From the NCBI GenBank assembly GCA_964622775.1, contig CAZUSO010000006.1, positions 1 through 64,000 of the forward strand: a DNA stretch of 64,000 nucleotides. The letters run 5' to 3'. The notes under the pieces were generated by a model, which did no database searches, was not told the origin of the DNA, and worked only from the letters and a program-made list of their open reading frames with translations. Both the position numbers and the translations under genes were made by a program. Position 1 is the stretch's first letter. Every line of letters starts with the position of its first letter. Source of the DNA: CAZUSO01 sp964622775. Lineage in GTDB: Bacteria; Bacteroidota; Bacteroidia; Chitinophagales; Chitinophagaceae. Below are positions 44,068 to 52,810 of the stretch, piece after piece.

Positions 44068-44373
44068 ATGACAAGGGAAAAAATACAGAAAGAAGTAATC
44101 AGCACTATAAAAAGCGTAGGCGGTATTATTAAGTGCAAAAGAGATTATACAATAGATAGCTTTGGCGAGTTTGCATTATCTGTAACAGGCTCACAAATAC
44201 ACAGGATTAGCATGATAGTTGAATATAAAGGAAAGCGGCTTTGTATAGCAATCAAACCAACAGCAGGAATAAAGCTAAAAATCAATGATGGGGAAAGTTT
44301 GATTATATGCTATAATATAAATGATTTTTATAGACAGTTTATTGGGTTTATGGTTGGGCAAGAAAGGGTATAA
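44068..44373 (+). CDS. Hypothetical protein
   Basis: A 101-aa protein, alternating helix and strand (REKIQKEVISTIKSVGGIIKC; RISMIVEYKGKRLCIAIKP), with some likeness to small nuclease-like or accessory phage proteins but no clear motif. It follows the 739-aa gene by 27 nt. Confidence 0.5.
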   Translation: MTREKIQKEVISTIKSVGGIIKCKRDYTIDSFGEFALSVTGSQIHRISMIVEYKGKRLCIAIKPTAGIKLKINDGESLIICYNINDFYRQFIGFMVGQERV

Positions 44374-44399
44374 CCCAAAAATGATACAATAAAACATAA

Positions 44400-44705
44400 A
44401 ATTACACTATTAAATACGGAAAAGAACAGGATAAAAGTATTGCAAACCTTACCACGTTAATAAACGATCACATGAAGATATTTGCGGGAAAACTGGGTAT
44501 TGAAAAGGATGTAACCACATACTACGCACGATATTCATTTGCCACTATTCTAAAGAATAGCAGTGCGCCAGTAGCCATGATCAGCGAAATGTCGGGACAT
44601 AGCTCAATCGAAACTACCCAAGCTTATCTGGATTCGTTTGAAACAGATCAACAGAAAAAGGCTATATCGGCGCTACTGGATTTCGGCAGAATTGGGGGAA
44701 AGTAG
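44400..44705 (+). pseudogene. C-terminal fragment of a second tyrosine recombinase
   Basis: Open from 44400, it reads YGKEQDKSIANLTTLINDHM, AGKLGIEKDVTTYYARYSFAT and SGHSSIETTQAYLDSFETD. This is the last 100 residues of a Bacteroidota integrase. It keeps an Arg (ARYSFAT), the late His (GHSS) and the nucleophile Tyr (AYLDSF), but the His of HxxR is Tyr and the N-terminal domains are gone. The ATG at 44472 could give a 77-aa product, but that would not be an active recombinase. Confidence 0.8.
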
Positions 44706-44726
44706 TTAATTTATACCTTTGTCGTT

Positions 44727-45608
44727 ATGACAATACCAATACCTCATTACTCCCCAAACGATTTTGGGCAAATCCTTTACAAGCTAATACAAATTTTAGA
44801 AGTCGCTAAAAATTCAGGTAATGAAGAAATTTTTATAGATTTATCAGAGACAAAATTCCTACCATGTATTTATCTGTCCGGATTGTATAATTTCATAAGA
44901 ATGTGGAGAAAGGAAGGGAAAACGGTAAATATTAGAAACGATGGTTCGATTAAAGGCTATTTGGATACAATCCGGTTTGAAAATGAGTATGACACATTAA
45001 AAGACAAAAGCCTTATTGATGATATTAAGTCATTTGCTAATAGGCGCTTTATACCGATTGTTAAATTTCCAACTCATGAAAGAAGTAGGGAAGATTGCAT
45101 TAATACAATTTGCGAATTGATAAAAGCCCAAACAAATTTAAAAGGCCAGTTATACCAAGCCTTGAGCTATTTCGTTTCTGAATTAAGCAATAACATTGCT
45201 GATCATTCGAAAATTGAATGGGGTATTATGGCAGCTCAATCGTATCCGAAATTAGGTTTTATTGATGTGACATTTGCTGATCACGGAATAGGGTTGCGGG
45301 AATGCTATATTTCAAGTGGACGATATATGCCGGAAAGCGATACAAAAGCCATTGATTTAGCAATGAACGGTGTTTCTACAAAAGAACATGCGGTTTCTCG
45401 TGGATTCGGCCTCTCTACATCTAAGTCAATGCTGGTCAAAGGGCTGGAAGGGAAGTTTGTATTTTGGTCAGGAAAAGGTATATTTATAGAAACTTCAAAA
45501 AATTCAAGTATATTAGAAGTTGAATCAGGGTACAGTGGCTGTTTTATCGCTATAAGACTACCCTTAGCAACATCAAACAGGTTTCAGTTCTACGATTTTG
45601 TGGAGTAA
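44727..45608 (+). CDS. GHKL-ATPase with N-terminal STAS-like region
   Basis: A 293-aa soluble protein. Residues 1-100 look like a STAS fold (EIFIDLSETKFLPCIYLSGLYNFIRMWRKEGKTVNI). Residues 130-285 form a GHKL ATP-binding domain with N-box FVSELSNNIADHS, G1 VTFADHGIGLRE and G2 SRGFGLSTSK. There is no HisKA or membrane segment, so it is not an ordinary histidine kinase; it resembles SpoIIAB-type serine kinases or ATPases. It is paired with the STAS-like gene 44 nt downstream and lies next to the element's right end as likely cargo. Confidence 0.75.
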   Translation: MTIPIPHYSPNDFGQILYKLIQILEVAKNSGNEEIFIDLSETKFLPCIYLSGLYNFIRMWRKEGKTVNIRNDGSIKGYLDTIRFENEYDTLKDKSLIDDIKSFANRRFIPIVKFPTHERSREDCINTICELIKAQTNLKGQLYQALSYFVSELSNNIADHSKIEWGIMAAQSYPKLGFIDVTFADHGIGLRECYISSGRYMPESDTKAIDLAMNGVSTKEHAVSRGFGLSTSKSMLVKGLEGKFVFWSGKGIFIETSKNSSILEVESGYSGCFIAIRLPLATSNRFQFYDFVE

Positions 45609-45652
45609 CCATTTTTATTTCTCACAAATTAAATTACTTTTGCCCTTTAAAT

Positions 45653-46018
45653 ATGAATCAGGTACATCAAAGAATATTCGTTTCAAAGATTATGAATCAG
45701 CACAGCCTCGTTACCAGGGAGGCTGCCGACTTCCTTTTTGAACAAATAAACCTGGACACCTTCTACTGCGTGGAGATTGATTTTGGAGAAATTCAGTTTA
45801 TTAGCAGATCATTTGCTGATCAGTTTCATAAGCGAAAGATTGAACTTTGGGAGAACAATACAAAAGAGATAATCGTTGAAAATACTCACAACGATGTGCT
45901 CCAAATGTTCAAAGCTGTAAGCAGAACGCAAGACAGGGCAATACGGGAAACAACAAACTATCCCGTTGTACAATTTACCACAAGACGTTCTTTAAAAGAG
46001 TTCCTTTATAACTTATAG
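45653..46018 (+). CDS. STAS-like (DUF4325) protein
   Basis: A 121-aa protein matching the DUF4325 pattern: TREAADFLFEQINLDTFYCVEIDFGEIQFISRSFADQF, then KEIIVENTHNDVLQMFKAVS. The FISRSFADQF segment sits where anti-anti-sigma factors carry the phosphorylated Ser. It is the probable partner of the ATPase upstream. An ATG at 45689 is an alternative start. Nothing downstream on this strand precedes the element end. Confidence 0.75.
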   Translation: MNQVHQRIFVSKIMNQHSLVTREAADFLFEQINLDTFYCVEIDFGEIQFISRSFADQFHKRKIELWENNTKEIIVENTHNDVLQMFKAVSRTQDRAIRETTNYPVVQFTTRRSLKEFLYNL

Positions 46019-46215
46019 TAGAGTTGTGGGCAATACCGATTCGATAGGATTGAACTTTCACAACACATTCCACATCTGCGGCAGCATTTGAGCTACAGCC
46101 CATCAGACACAATGTAAGAGGGGAAGAAAAATGTTTTTTATTGTATTCATATATTCCTTTATTGGAGCATTCGTTGATTTTGTCAACCACAGAATCAATA
46201 TAAATATAATCACAT

Positions 46216-46239
46216 TTGCCCCACAAATTGCCCCACAAA
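46216..46239. promoter_or_regulatory. TTGCCCCACAAA tandem pair at right end
   Basis: Two exact tandem copies of the 12-mer also found before the integrase, in the same orientation and 52 nt before the att core. Confidence 0.65.
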
Positions 46240-46240
46240 G

Positions 46241-46282
46241 AAAAAAAAGCGTCATAACTTAATGAGTTACAACGCTTTTTTT
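46241..46282. terminator. Bidirectional terminator at element end
   Basis: AAAAAAAAGCGT pairs with AACGCTTTTTTT, with inner AACT/AGTT pairing. It would stop transcripts both from the cargo genes and from the tRNA gene. Confidence 0.75.
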
Positions 46283-46292
46283 GTTTTAAGTG

Positions 46293-46364
<72 letters not shown>

Positions 46365-46442
46365 AGGTGGGTGCAAAGGTACTTAAACTAAGTTACGCCA
46401 CCAAATAAGTTCTGTAGTAATCATCAAATCTTTAATTCAGCC

Positions 46443-46450
46443 TATCTTTG
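46443..46450 (+). promoter_or_regulatory. -7 box of era promoter
   Basis: TATCTTTG lies 7 nt before ATG 46458, so the leader would be nearly absent. Confidence 0.6.
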
Positions 46451-46457
46451 TCTCCGA

Positions 46458-47339
46458 ATGGAAAACAATCATAAAGCCGGATACGTGAATATTTTCGGGC
46501 CGCCCAATGCCGGAAAATCTACCCTGCTCAACCTGCTTTTAGGCGAAAATTTAGCCATTACTTCGCCTAAGGTGCAAACCACACGACATCGTATTCTGGG
46601 CATCATTACCGAGCCGGATTTTCAGCTTGTATTGTCGGACACGCCGGGCATTATCGACCCGCAATACAAGCTGCATAATAAGATGATGCAGCAGGTCAAA
46701 AGCGCTGCTGAGGATGCGGATATCGCGCTTCTCATGGCCGATATCACCGATAACCCGCAGGAGTTTTCCGCCCTGCTGGAGCCATTCAGGATCAAATCGA
46801 AAAAGATATTACTGCTCAACAAAATAGACCTTATCAGAGACAAACAGGCACTCGAACAGAAAACGAGCGCCTTTGAAACGACGGTCAGGCCTGCGGCTAC
46901 ATTAACTATTTCCGCGCTGAAACGGATTAATACGGACAAGATACTCAGCCTGCTGCTGGAGTACCTGCCGGCATCACCGCCATTTTTTCCCGACGATGAT
47001 ATCTCCGACCGACCAGTACGGTTCTTTGTATCAGAACTGATTCGTGAAAAGATCTACCGGCTTTATGATAAGGAAATCCCTTACCACTCGGCCGTATTGG
47101 TGCAGTCGTTTGAAGAACTGCCGCACATCACCAAAATCCGTGCCGATATTGTTGTAACCCGCGAGACGCAAAAGATGATTCTCTTAGGGCAGAAAGGCAT
47201 GATGATGAAAAAACTCGGCACATTAGCCCGGCAAAGCATCGAGGAATTTTTAGGCCGGAAAGTATTTCTGGAACTCTATGTAAAGGTACGTCCCAAATGG
47301 CGGGAAAACGATAATTACCTCCGGGAATATGGCTATTGA
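46458..47339 (+). CDS. era: GTPase Era
   Basis: A 293-aa essential GTPase for 16S rRNA maturation and 30S assembly. P-loop GPPNAGKST (14-22), effector region TSPKVQTTRHRILGI, G3 DTPGI near 61, G4 NKID near 121, and G5 ISALKR near 150. The C-terminal KH domain has IRADIVVTRETQKMILLGQKG and the ending FLELYVKVRPKWRENDNYL. It is complete and normal. Its last 11 bases overlap the next gene. Confidence 0.96.
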   Translation: MENNHKAGYVNIFGPPNAGKSTLLNLLLGENLAITSPKVQTTRHRILGIITEPDFQLVLSDTPGIIDPQYKLHNKMMQQVKSAAEDADIALLMADITDNPQEFSALLEPFRIKSKKILLLNKIDLIRDKQALEQKTSAFETTVRPAATLTISALKRINTDKILSLLLEYLPASPPFFPDDDISDRPVRFFVSELIREKIYRLYDKEIPYHSAVLVQSFEELPHITKIRADIVVTRETQKMILLGQKGMMMKKLGTLARQSIEEFLGRKVFLELYVKVRPKWRENDNYLREYGY

Positions 47340-48228
47340 TTTTAAGACTCCGCAACTCAGTCCGGTACACTATCCCGATCCGCAAAACCGGAACAGCTCC
47401 ATTTCCATGTTGCGCTTAGACACCCTGCACCCTGAAATTTCGGGAAATAAATGGTTTAAGCTGAAAGAAAATATCCTCCATGCGCAGGCGATGCCATGTG
47501 ATACGCTGCTCACTTTCGGCGGAGCCTGGTCCAATCACCTGATTGCCACAGCTGCCGCAGCCCGGTATTCAGGAATGAAGAGTATCGGCATTGTACGTGG
47601 TTTTCACGGACAGGCTATGCTTACGTCAACATTACATCATTGCCGCGAACAGGGCATGCACCTGCATTTTGTGAGCCGGGAAGACTATGCGCGGAAAAAT
47701 GATGAAGATTACCTGAACAGCCTGCGCACAAAATTCGGAGCCTGCCATATTATCCCGGAAGGCGGCAATAATGCAGCCGGTATTATCGGGGCAACCGAAA
47801 TTGCAGACTACATCCCGCCGGATACCAACCTGGTTACTGTTGCGATAGGTACGGGCGCCACTTTTTGCGGATTGCGTAACGGGTTAGCTCAGAACATCCG
47901 GCTCATGGGTTTTACGGTAATGAAAAACGGGGCTTATCTTGCTGAAACCATGAAGCCCGGTATGCATCCCTCAGCAAGGAACTGGCAATTATGTACCGGT
48001 TATCATTTCGGCGGATTTGCCCGGCACGACCAATCATTGATCCGGTTCATGAATGATTTTTTCACAACACAACACACACCCCTGGATTTTGTCTATACCG
48101 CTAAAATGATGGCCGGCCTTTTTGATCTCCTGGATAAAGGAAAGATATCCGAACCGGGAAAAATAGTCTGTATTCATACCGGTGGATTACAGGGAAATGA
48201 AAGCATCCGGTCAGAGCTCGCCTTTTAA
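47329..48228 (+). CDS. ACC deaminase/D-cysteine desulfhydrase family PLP enzyme
   Basis: A 299-aa fold-type II PLP enzyme. It has LHPEISGNKWFKLKENI, with the PLP lysine probably the one in NKW near residue 38, TFGGAWSNHLIATAAAA near 65, and IPEGGNNAAG near 143, then AIGTGATF. The family deaminates 1-aminocyclopropane-1-carboxylate or splits D-cysteine; the substrate cannot be told by eye. It starts within the last codons of era, so they form one operon. Confidence 0.88.
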   Translation: MAIDFKTPQLSPVHYPDPQNRNSSISMLRLDTLHPEISGNKWFKLKENILHAQAMPCDTLLTFGGAWSNHLIATAAAARYSGMKSIGIVRGFHGQAMLTSTLHHCREQGMHLHFVSREDYARKNDEDYLNSLRTKFGACHIIPEGGNNAAGIIGATEIADYIPPDTNLVTVAIGTGATFCGLRNGLAQNIRLMGFTVMKNGAYLAETMKPGMHPSARNWQLCTGYHFGGFARHDQSLIRFMNDFFTTQHTPLDFVYTAKMMAGLFDLLDKGKISEPGKIVCIHTGGLQGNESIRSELAF

Positions 48229-48308
48229 CTATAGGGCAATGATCCATAAATCCATCTTGAAAAACAAACTCCGTTCCTCATTTTCATAGAAATCCGTATG
48301 TTTGAAAA

Positions 48309-49013
48309 ATGATTCGCAACATTTCCGTTTTTACATGCCTGCTGACACTTTTTATTACTTCTATAGGCCTTGCCCAGCCTACCCTTCCGGACGTTGGCGT
48401 ACTGACCCGCGACGGCATCAATATACTCAGTTGGGTCTGTCCCTATTCTAATGGCGTGAAGGGTGTTGTCATTCTGCGTTCCAGGGATAGTGTAATGAAT
48501 TTCGTAACTATTGGCGGCACACCCTTCAGTGGCGATTCCGTAGGTAGTTTTGTAGATGCGCATCCCAGTCCCGGCGCCAACTATTATATCGTGAAATTAG
48601 TTTTCACCTCCGGAACAGAATGGAAAAGCAATGTGGTGATGTTGCAGGTGGACAGCGCGGATCTGGCCAACCAGAAAGTGTTGCCTCCTAATGACAGCCT
48701 TCAGAAGCTGATTGCACAAATGGGCAGCAGTCCCAGCATTGAGCAGTTAAACGCCGCATCCTACATACGCTCCATTTATGTTTATACCAACCCCTTCAAT
48801 GGAAATATCAATATCGAACTGCCCGATGTTTTTAAAGAAAAATACCGGTTGGTTTTCTTTGATGAACAAGATGCTGAGGTATTGACTATTCCGCGGGTCA
48901 ACGATCCTCATATCATCTTAGATAAACGCAACTTCCAGCGTAGCGGCATATACCGCTTCAAACTGTATAAAAATAATGAGATGATGGAGGAAGGGCGTGT
49001 TACAATTTACTAA
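48309..49013 (+). CDS. Secreted protein, T9SS-sorting-like C-terminus
   Basis: A 234-aa protein with a signal peptide ending SIGLAQ (residue 23). The first half is Ig/FN3-like (DGINILSWVCPYSNGVKGVVILRSRD). The last 75 residues (YVYTNPFNGNINIELPDVFKEKYRLVFFDEQDAEVL, ending SGIYRFKLYKNNEM) resemble a sorting domain, with NPFNG in place of the usual NPAxx. It is probably exported. The specific role is unknown. Confidence 0.7.
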   Translation: MIRNISVFTCLLTLFITSIGLAQPTLPDVGVLTRDGINILSWVCPYSNGVKGVVILRSRDSVMNFVTIGGTPFSGDSVGSFVDAHPSPGANYYIVKLVFTSGTEWKSNVVMLQVDSADLANQKVLPPNDSLQKLIAQMGSSPSIEQLNAASYIRSIYVYTNPFNGNINIELPDVFKEKYRLVFFDEQDAEVLTIPRVNDPHIILDKRNFQRSGIYRFKLYKNNEMMEEGRVTIY

Positions 49014-49151
49014 AATTTTTTGCAGCATTGGCCATTCAGAACGCATGCTATTCCACAGGAATCTAAAAAACTGATGCCTTGAAAAAGATGCTTACAGCAT
49101 GGCGGCAAAAATCCTGATTCAGATTTCTGCCATAATACCCGGTGGCTTTTT

Positions 49152-49159
49152 TACCTTTG
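49152..49159 (+). promoter_or_regulatory. -7 box of purD promoter
   Basis: TACCTTTG fits TAnnTTTG, with a leader of about 23 nt. Confidence 0.55.
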
Positions 49160-49187
49160 CATTTCTGGAGCATCCAGAGTTATTTCT

Positions 49188-50510
49188 ATGAATATATTAC
49201 TTTTAGGTTCCGGCGGACGGGAGTGTGCTCTGGCCTGGAAAATTTCACAAAGCAGGCATTGCAGCCGCTTGTTTATCGCACCGGGAAATGCGGGCACTGC
49301 GGCTTATGGGAAAAACGCGGATCTTTCCATAAATGATTTTGCAGCCATTCAGGATTTTTGCATCGAAAACAGGATAGACATCCTGCTTCCGGGCAGTGAA
49401 GATCCTCTCGTAAACGGCATCTATGATTTTTTTAAAAACGAGCCGTCCCTGAAGCATATTATCGTGGCCGGGCCTTCAAAAACGGGAGCGCAATTAGAGG
49501 GGAGTAAAGCTTTCGCCAAAAAATTCATGGAGCGTCACGGAATTCCTACTGCAGCATACCGCGAATTCAGTCAGGATAACTTTGAAGAAGGACTTCTATA
49601 CATTGATCAGCACAGTACACCGATTGTATTAAAAGCCGACGGACTGGCTGCGGGAAAAGGTGTGGTCATAACCAGTGATCATGCAGAAGCACGGGATGTA
49701 TTCACCGCGATGATCCGGGATGCACAATTTGGCGCTGCCGGGAAAAAGGTCGTGATTGAATCATTCTTATCCGGAATTGAACTATCCGTTTTTGTGATGA
49801 CCGATGGCCGGCACTATGTTTTATTGCCGGAGGCCAAAGACTATAAGCGTATCGGAGAGGGCGACACCGGCCCCAATACGGGTGGAATGGGTGCCGTTTC
49901 ACCTGTTCCGTTTTTCCACGAAAGCAAGTTCAGAAACTTAGTCATTCAGCAAATTATTGAGCCTACAATCTGCGGCCTCGAACAGGAACAAATTACCTAC
50001 CAGGGATTTATTTTTTTCGGATTAATAGCGGTAGCTGGTCATCCTTACGTGATTGAATATAACTGTAGGATGGGCGATCCGGAAACCGAGGTCGTGATAC
50101 CTAGATTAGAAAATGATCTCGTGGAAATGATCCTGCACATGCAGGAAGGCACATTGGATCAGGTCGGGATAAGACATAAGCCCGAAGCTGGCGCAACCGT
50201 CATGCTAATATCGGAAGGCTACCCGGGTAGTTATGCCAAAGGGAAGGAAATATCCGGCCTGGATACCTTGTCCGGCAGCTTGCCGTTTCATGCGGGTACT
50301 AAGGAGGAAAACGGAAACGTATATACCAGCGGCGGACGTGTGCTGGCCGTAACATCATTGGGAAATACAATTCAGGAAGCGCTGAATCGGTCCTACCAAA
50401 ATATAAGCCAAATTCATTTTGAAGGTAAAAATTTCAGAAGAGATATCGGTTACGAATTTCTTCCCGGGGCTGCACAATCAAAAATAAAGACCGACAATGA
50501 TAGCCATTGA
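49188..50510 (+). CDS. purD: Phosphoribosylamine-glycine ligase
   Basis: A 440-aa ATP-grasp enzyme for the second step of purine synthesis. It begins MNILLLGSGGRECALAWKI, then has APGNAGTA, the ATP-binding PIVLKADGLAAGKGVV near 145, GPNTGGMGAVSPVP near 225, and YNCRMGDPETEVVIPRL near 290 with the metal-binding acidic residues. The C-terminal domain is complete. It overlaps the downstream DUF3109 gene by 14 nt. Confidence 0.96.
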   Translation: MNILLLGSGGRECALAWKISQSRHCSRLFIAPGNAGTAAYGKNADLSINDFAAIQDFCIENRIDILLPGSEDPLVNGIYDFFKNEPSLKHIIVAGPSKTGAQLEGSKAFAKKFMERHGIPTAAYREFSQDNFEEGLLYIDQHSTPIVLKADGLAAGKGVVITSDHAEARDVFTAMIRDAQFGAAGKKVVIESFLSGIELSVFVMTDGRHYVLLPEAKDYKRIGEGDTGPNTGGMGAVSPVPFFHESKFRNLVIQQIIEPTICGLEQEQITYQGFIFFGLIAVAGHPYVIEYNCRMGDPETEVVIPRLENDLVEMILHMQEGTLDQVGIRHKPEAGATVMLISEGYPGSYAKGKEISGLDTLSGSLPFHAGTKEENGNVYTSGGRVLAVTSLGNTIQEALNRSYQNISQIHFEGKNFRRDIGYEFLPGAAQSKIKTDNDSH

Positions 50511-51081
50511 AGACAAACTGATCAGCGATGAAGTGATCGAAAAGCAATTCGTGTGCAATTTGGATAAATGCAAAGGAGGCTGCTGCGTTGACGGCGATAC
50601 CGGAGCGCCCCTTACACAGGAAGAAGCAGATATTATTGAAGATATTTATCCGGAAATAAAGCACTGGCTTTTACAGGAGGCCATCGCCCTCATTGAGGAA
50701 GATGGAGCCTATGCTTTTGATGATGAATACGGCCTGGTAACGCCCACCCTCAATGGCGGAATCTGCGCTTATGGTTATTACGATGAAAATGGCATTGTAA
50801 AATGCGCTATCGAACAAGCTTACAATGCGGGTGATATTGATTTTAAAAAACCGATCAGTTGCCATTTATTTCCAATCCGCATTACCGAATACGAAACCTA
50901 CGATGCCGTCAATTATGAGCCCCGCGAAACCTTGTGCAAGCCGGCTTGCAAGCTGGGGAAATCATTGCAGGTTCCGGTGTATCGTTTTTTAAAAGAACCT
51001 CTGATCCGTAAATATGGTGAGGAATTTTATGAAACTTTAGATGTCGTAGCGCAGGAATATTTCCATAAGAAAGAAGCCTGA
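50497..51081 (+). CDS. DUF3109 family Cys-rich protein
   Basis: A 194-aa protein. The N-terminal CNLDKCKGGCCVDGDTGAPL and later ICAYGYYDENGIVKCAIEQAY, then SCHLFPIRI and LCKPACKLG provide conserved cysteines typical of DUF3109, which probably bind an iron-sulphur cluster or zinc (inference). The function is unknown. It is translationally coupled to purD. Confidence 0.88.
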   Translation: MIAIEDKLISDEVIEKQFVCNLDKCKGGCCVDGDTGAPLTQEEADIIEDIYPEIKHWLLQEAIALIEEDGAYAFDDEYGLVTPTLNGGICAYGYYDENGIVKCAIEQAYNAGDIDFKKPISCHLFPIRITEYETYDAVNYEPRETLCKPACKLGKSLQVPVYRFLKEPLIRKYGEEFYETLDVVAQEYFHKKEA

Positions 51082-51168
51082 GCATGCACTGTTCCTTAAA
51101 CGTAAATTGCTCATGGTTAAAGCCGTGAGCAATTTGCAGCCTGAACATAATGCCATTCCCGGCATTAT

Positions 51169-52035
51169 TCATCCCAGATAATCTTTCAGTAATTTGCTCT
51201 TTTGTGCACAACGCAATTTAGTGATGGCCTTATCCTTGATCTGGCGAACCCGCTCGCGTGTAAGGTTGAAACGCTCCCCGATATCTTCAAGAGAAACCGC
51301 ATTATCCGTACCGATACCGAAATACAGCACCAGCACTTCACGCTGACGTTGAGTAAGCGAATTAAGCGAACGTTCCACTTCCACACATAACGATTCGGAA
51401 TGAACAATAGAACGGTCAGCGCTGGATGAATTCGGGTTTTCAAGCACATCTAACAAAGTGCCTTCTTCGCCATCGGAAAAAGGAGCATCCATACTCACAT
51501 GACGGGCTGCGACCCCCAGGGTAGTTTCCACTTCCACTAACTCAATCTCAAGCAGCGAAGCCAGCTCTTCGCTGGAAGGTTCCCGTTCAAATTCCTGCTC
51601 TAACTGGGAATACGCCTTGCTGATTTTGTTGGTAAGCCCCACCTTATTCAGCGGTAGTCGAACGATGCGGGATTGTTCCGCCAGCGCCTGTAGAATGGAT
51701 TGCCGGATCCACCATACGGCATAGGAGATAAATTTAAACCCACGGGTCTCATCAAAGCGCTGGGCAGCTTTTATAAGGCCTAAATTACCTTCATTAATCA
51801 GGTCGCTTAAAGACAGCCCCTGGTTCTGGTACTGCTTGGCCACGGAAACCACAAAACGCAGATTTGCCTTTGTCAGTTTTTCCAAAGCCAACTGGTCGCC
51901 CTGCTTAATTCTTATTGCCAATTGGACTTCTTCTTCCGGGGTGATAAGGTCCACTTTCCCGATTTCCTGCAAATACTTTTCGAGCGACTGACTCTCCCGG
52001 TTAGTAATTGACTTGGTGATTTTCAATTGACGCAT
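51169..52035 (-). CDS. rpoD: Primary RNA polymerase sigma factor (RpoD/SigA)
   Basis: A 288-aa sigma factor from ATG 52035 (an ATG at 52041 adds two residues). Region 1.2 reads DLITPEEEVQLAIRIKQGD. Region 2 has NLRFVVSVAKQYQNQGLSLSDLINEGNLGLIKAA and FISYAVWWIRQSI. Region 3 has RLPLNK, and region 4 has LTQRQREVLVLYFGIG and FNLTRERVRQIKDKAI. The short form without region 1.1 is the housekeeping sigma of Bacteroidota and should read the TAnnTTTG promoters seen here. The upstream gap 52042-52305 shows nothing else clear. Confidence 0.95.
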   Translation of the reverse strand: MRQLKITKSITNRESQSLEKYLQEIGKVDLITPEEEVQLAIRIKQGDQLALEKLTKANLRFVVSVAKQYQNQGLSLSDLINEGNLGLIKAAQRFDETRGFKFISYAVWWIRQSILQALAEQSRIVRLPLNKVGLTNKISKAYSQLEQEFEREPSSEELASLLEIELVEVETTLGVAARHVSMDAPFSDGEEGTLLDVLENPNSSSADRSIVHSESLCVEVERSLNSLTQRQREVLVLYFGIGTDNAVSLEDIGERFNLTRERVRQIKDKAITKLRCAQKSKLLKDYLG

Positions 52036-52305
52036 TGACATAAGCTGAGTAGATTTTTATTGACGATAAATAGAAGTGTTTTGATGAACAATTAAAAATT
52101 TGCTTAGCAAATGTAGCCAATGAATGCATTGAACCCAAAAAATATTAAACAATTATTAACACGCACCTGATAAGCGTTAGCACACACAAAGTAAGCGTGC
52201 TTTATTTTTTATTGAAAATCACTTTGAAAATAAGATTGTTTTTATATTATTGCAACAATTACAACAACAGGAATTATTAGATAATCAGTGAAATTTTATT
52301 GAATC

Positions 52306-52689
52306 ATGAAGAGTAAAAAAACAATGTTCACCTTAGAATATCCCGTGCGATGCTCTCCGGCCATCCTATATGAATTTTTAGCTACGCCCAATGGTCTGCA
52401 GGAATGGTTTGCAGAAAAAGTCGATCAACGTGAAGACATCTTTTATTTCACCTGGAACGGCGCCACCGACGAAGCGGAACGTGTGGAGGTATCGGAAAAT
52501 GAGCTGGTGCGCTACCGCTGGGACTATTATGACAAGGACGAGTATTTCGAATTTAAGATAGATCAAAGCGCCGTTACCAACGAGACTATCCTGCTCATCA
52601 CCGACTTCGCCGACAAAACGGATTTGAAAGACCAGCAACAGTTGTGGGATACTCAGGTGCAGGAATTAAAGCACCGCATCGGTAGCTAA
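52306..52689 (+). CDS. START-like domain protein
   Basis: A 127-aa protein with the SRPBCC/START-like fold (MFTLEYPVRCSPAILYEFLATPNGLQEWFAEKVD; FTWNGATDEAERVEV; LLITDFADKTDLKDQQQLW). It resembles the AHSA1-related small proteins widespread in Bacteroidota. A ligand is not known. It is monocistronic, divergent from rpoD. Confidence 0.85.
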   Translation: MKSKKTMFTLEYPVRCSPAILYEFLATPNGLQEWFAEKVDQREDIFYFTWNGATDEAERVEVSENELVRYRWDYYDKDEYFEFKIDQSAVTNETILLITDFADKTDLKDQQQLWDTQVQELKHRIGS

Positions 52690-52744
52690 TGTCCGGCCGA
52701 CAGACTATTGAATTAATTAAAGCGCGTCCGAATTGACTGCGCTT

Positions 52745-52752
52745 TATTTTTG
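52745..52752 (+). promoter_or_regulatory. -7 box before LptF/G permease 1
   Basis: TATTTTTG fits TAnnTTTG, about 58 nt before ATG 52811. Confidence 0.45.
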
Positions 52753-52810
52753 CGGTTAACTTAAATTTGCAATTCTTAGTTCTATTGAATTTAAGTTCAA
52801 CAGGCGCTTT

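Noticed and set aside
45975..46238. Minus-strand frame of 87 aa at the element end
   Set aside because: It begins inside the TTGCCCCACAAA repeats and covers no recognisable domain.
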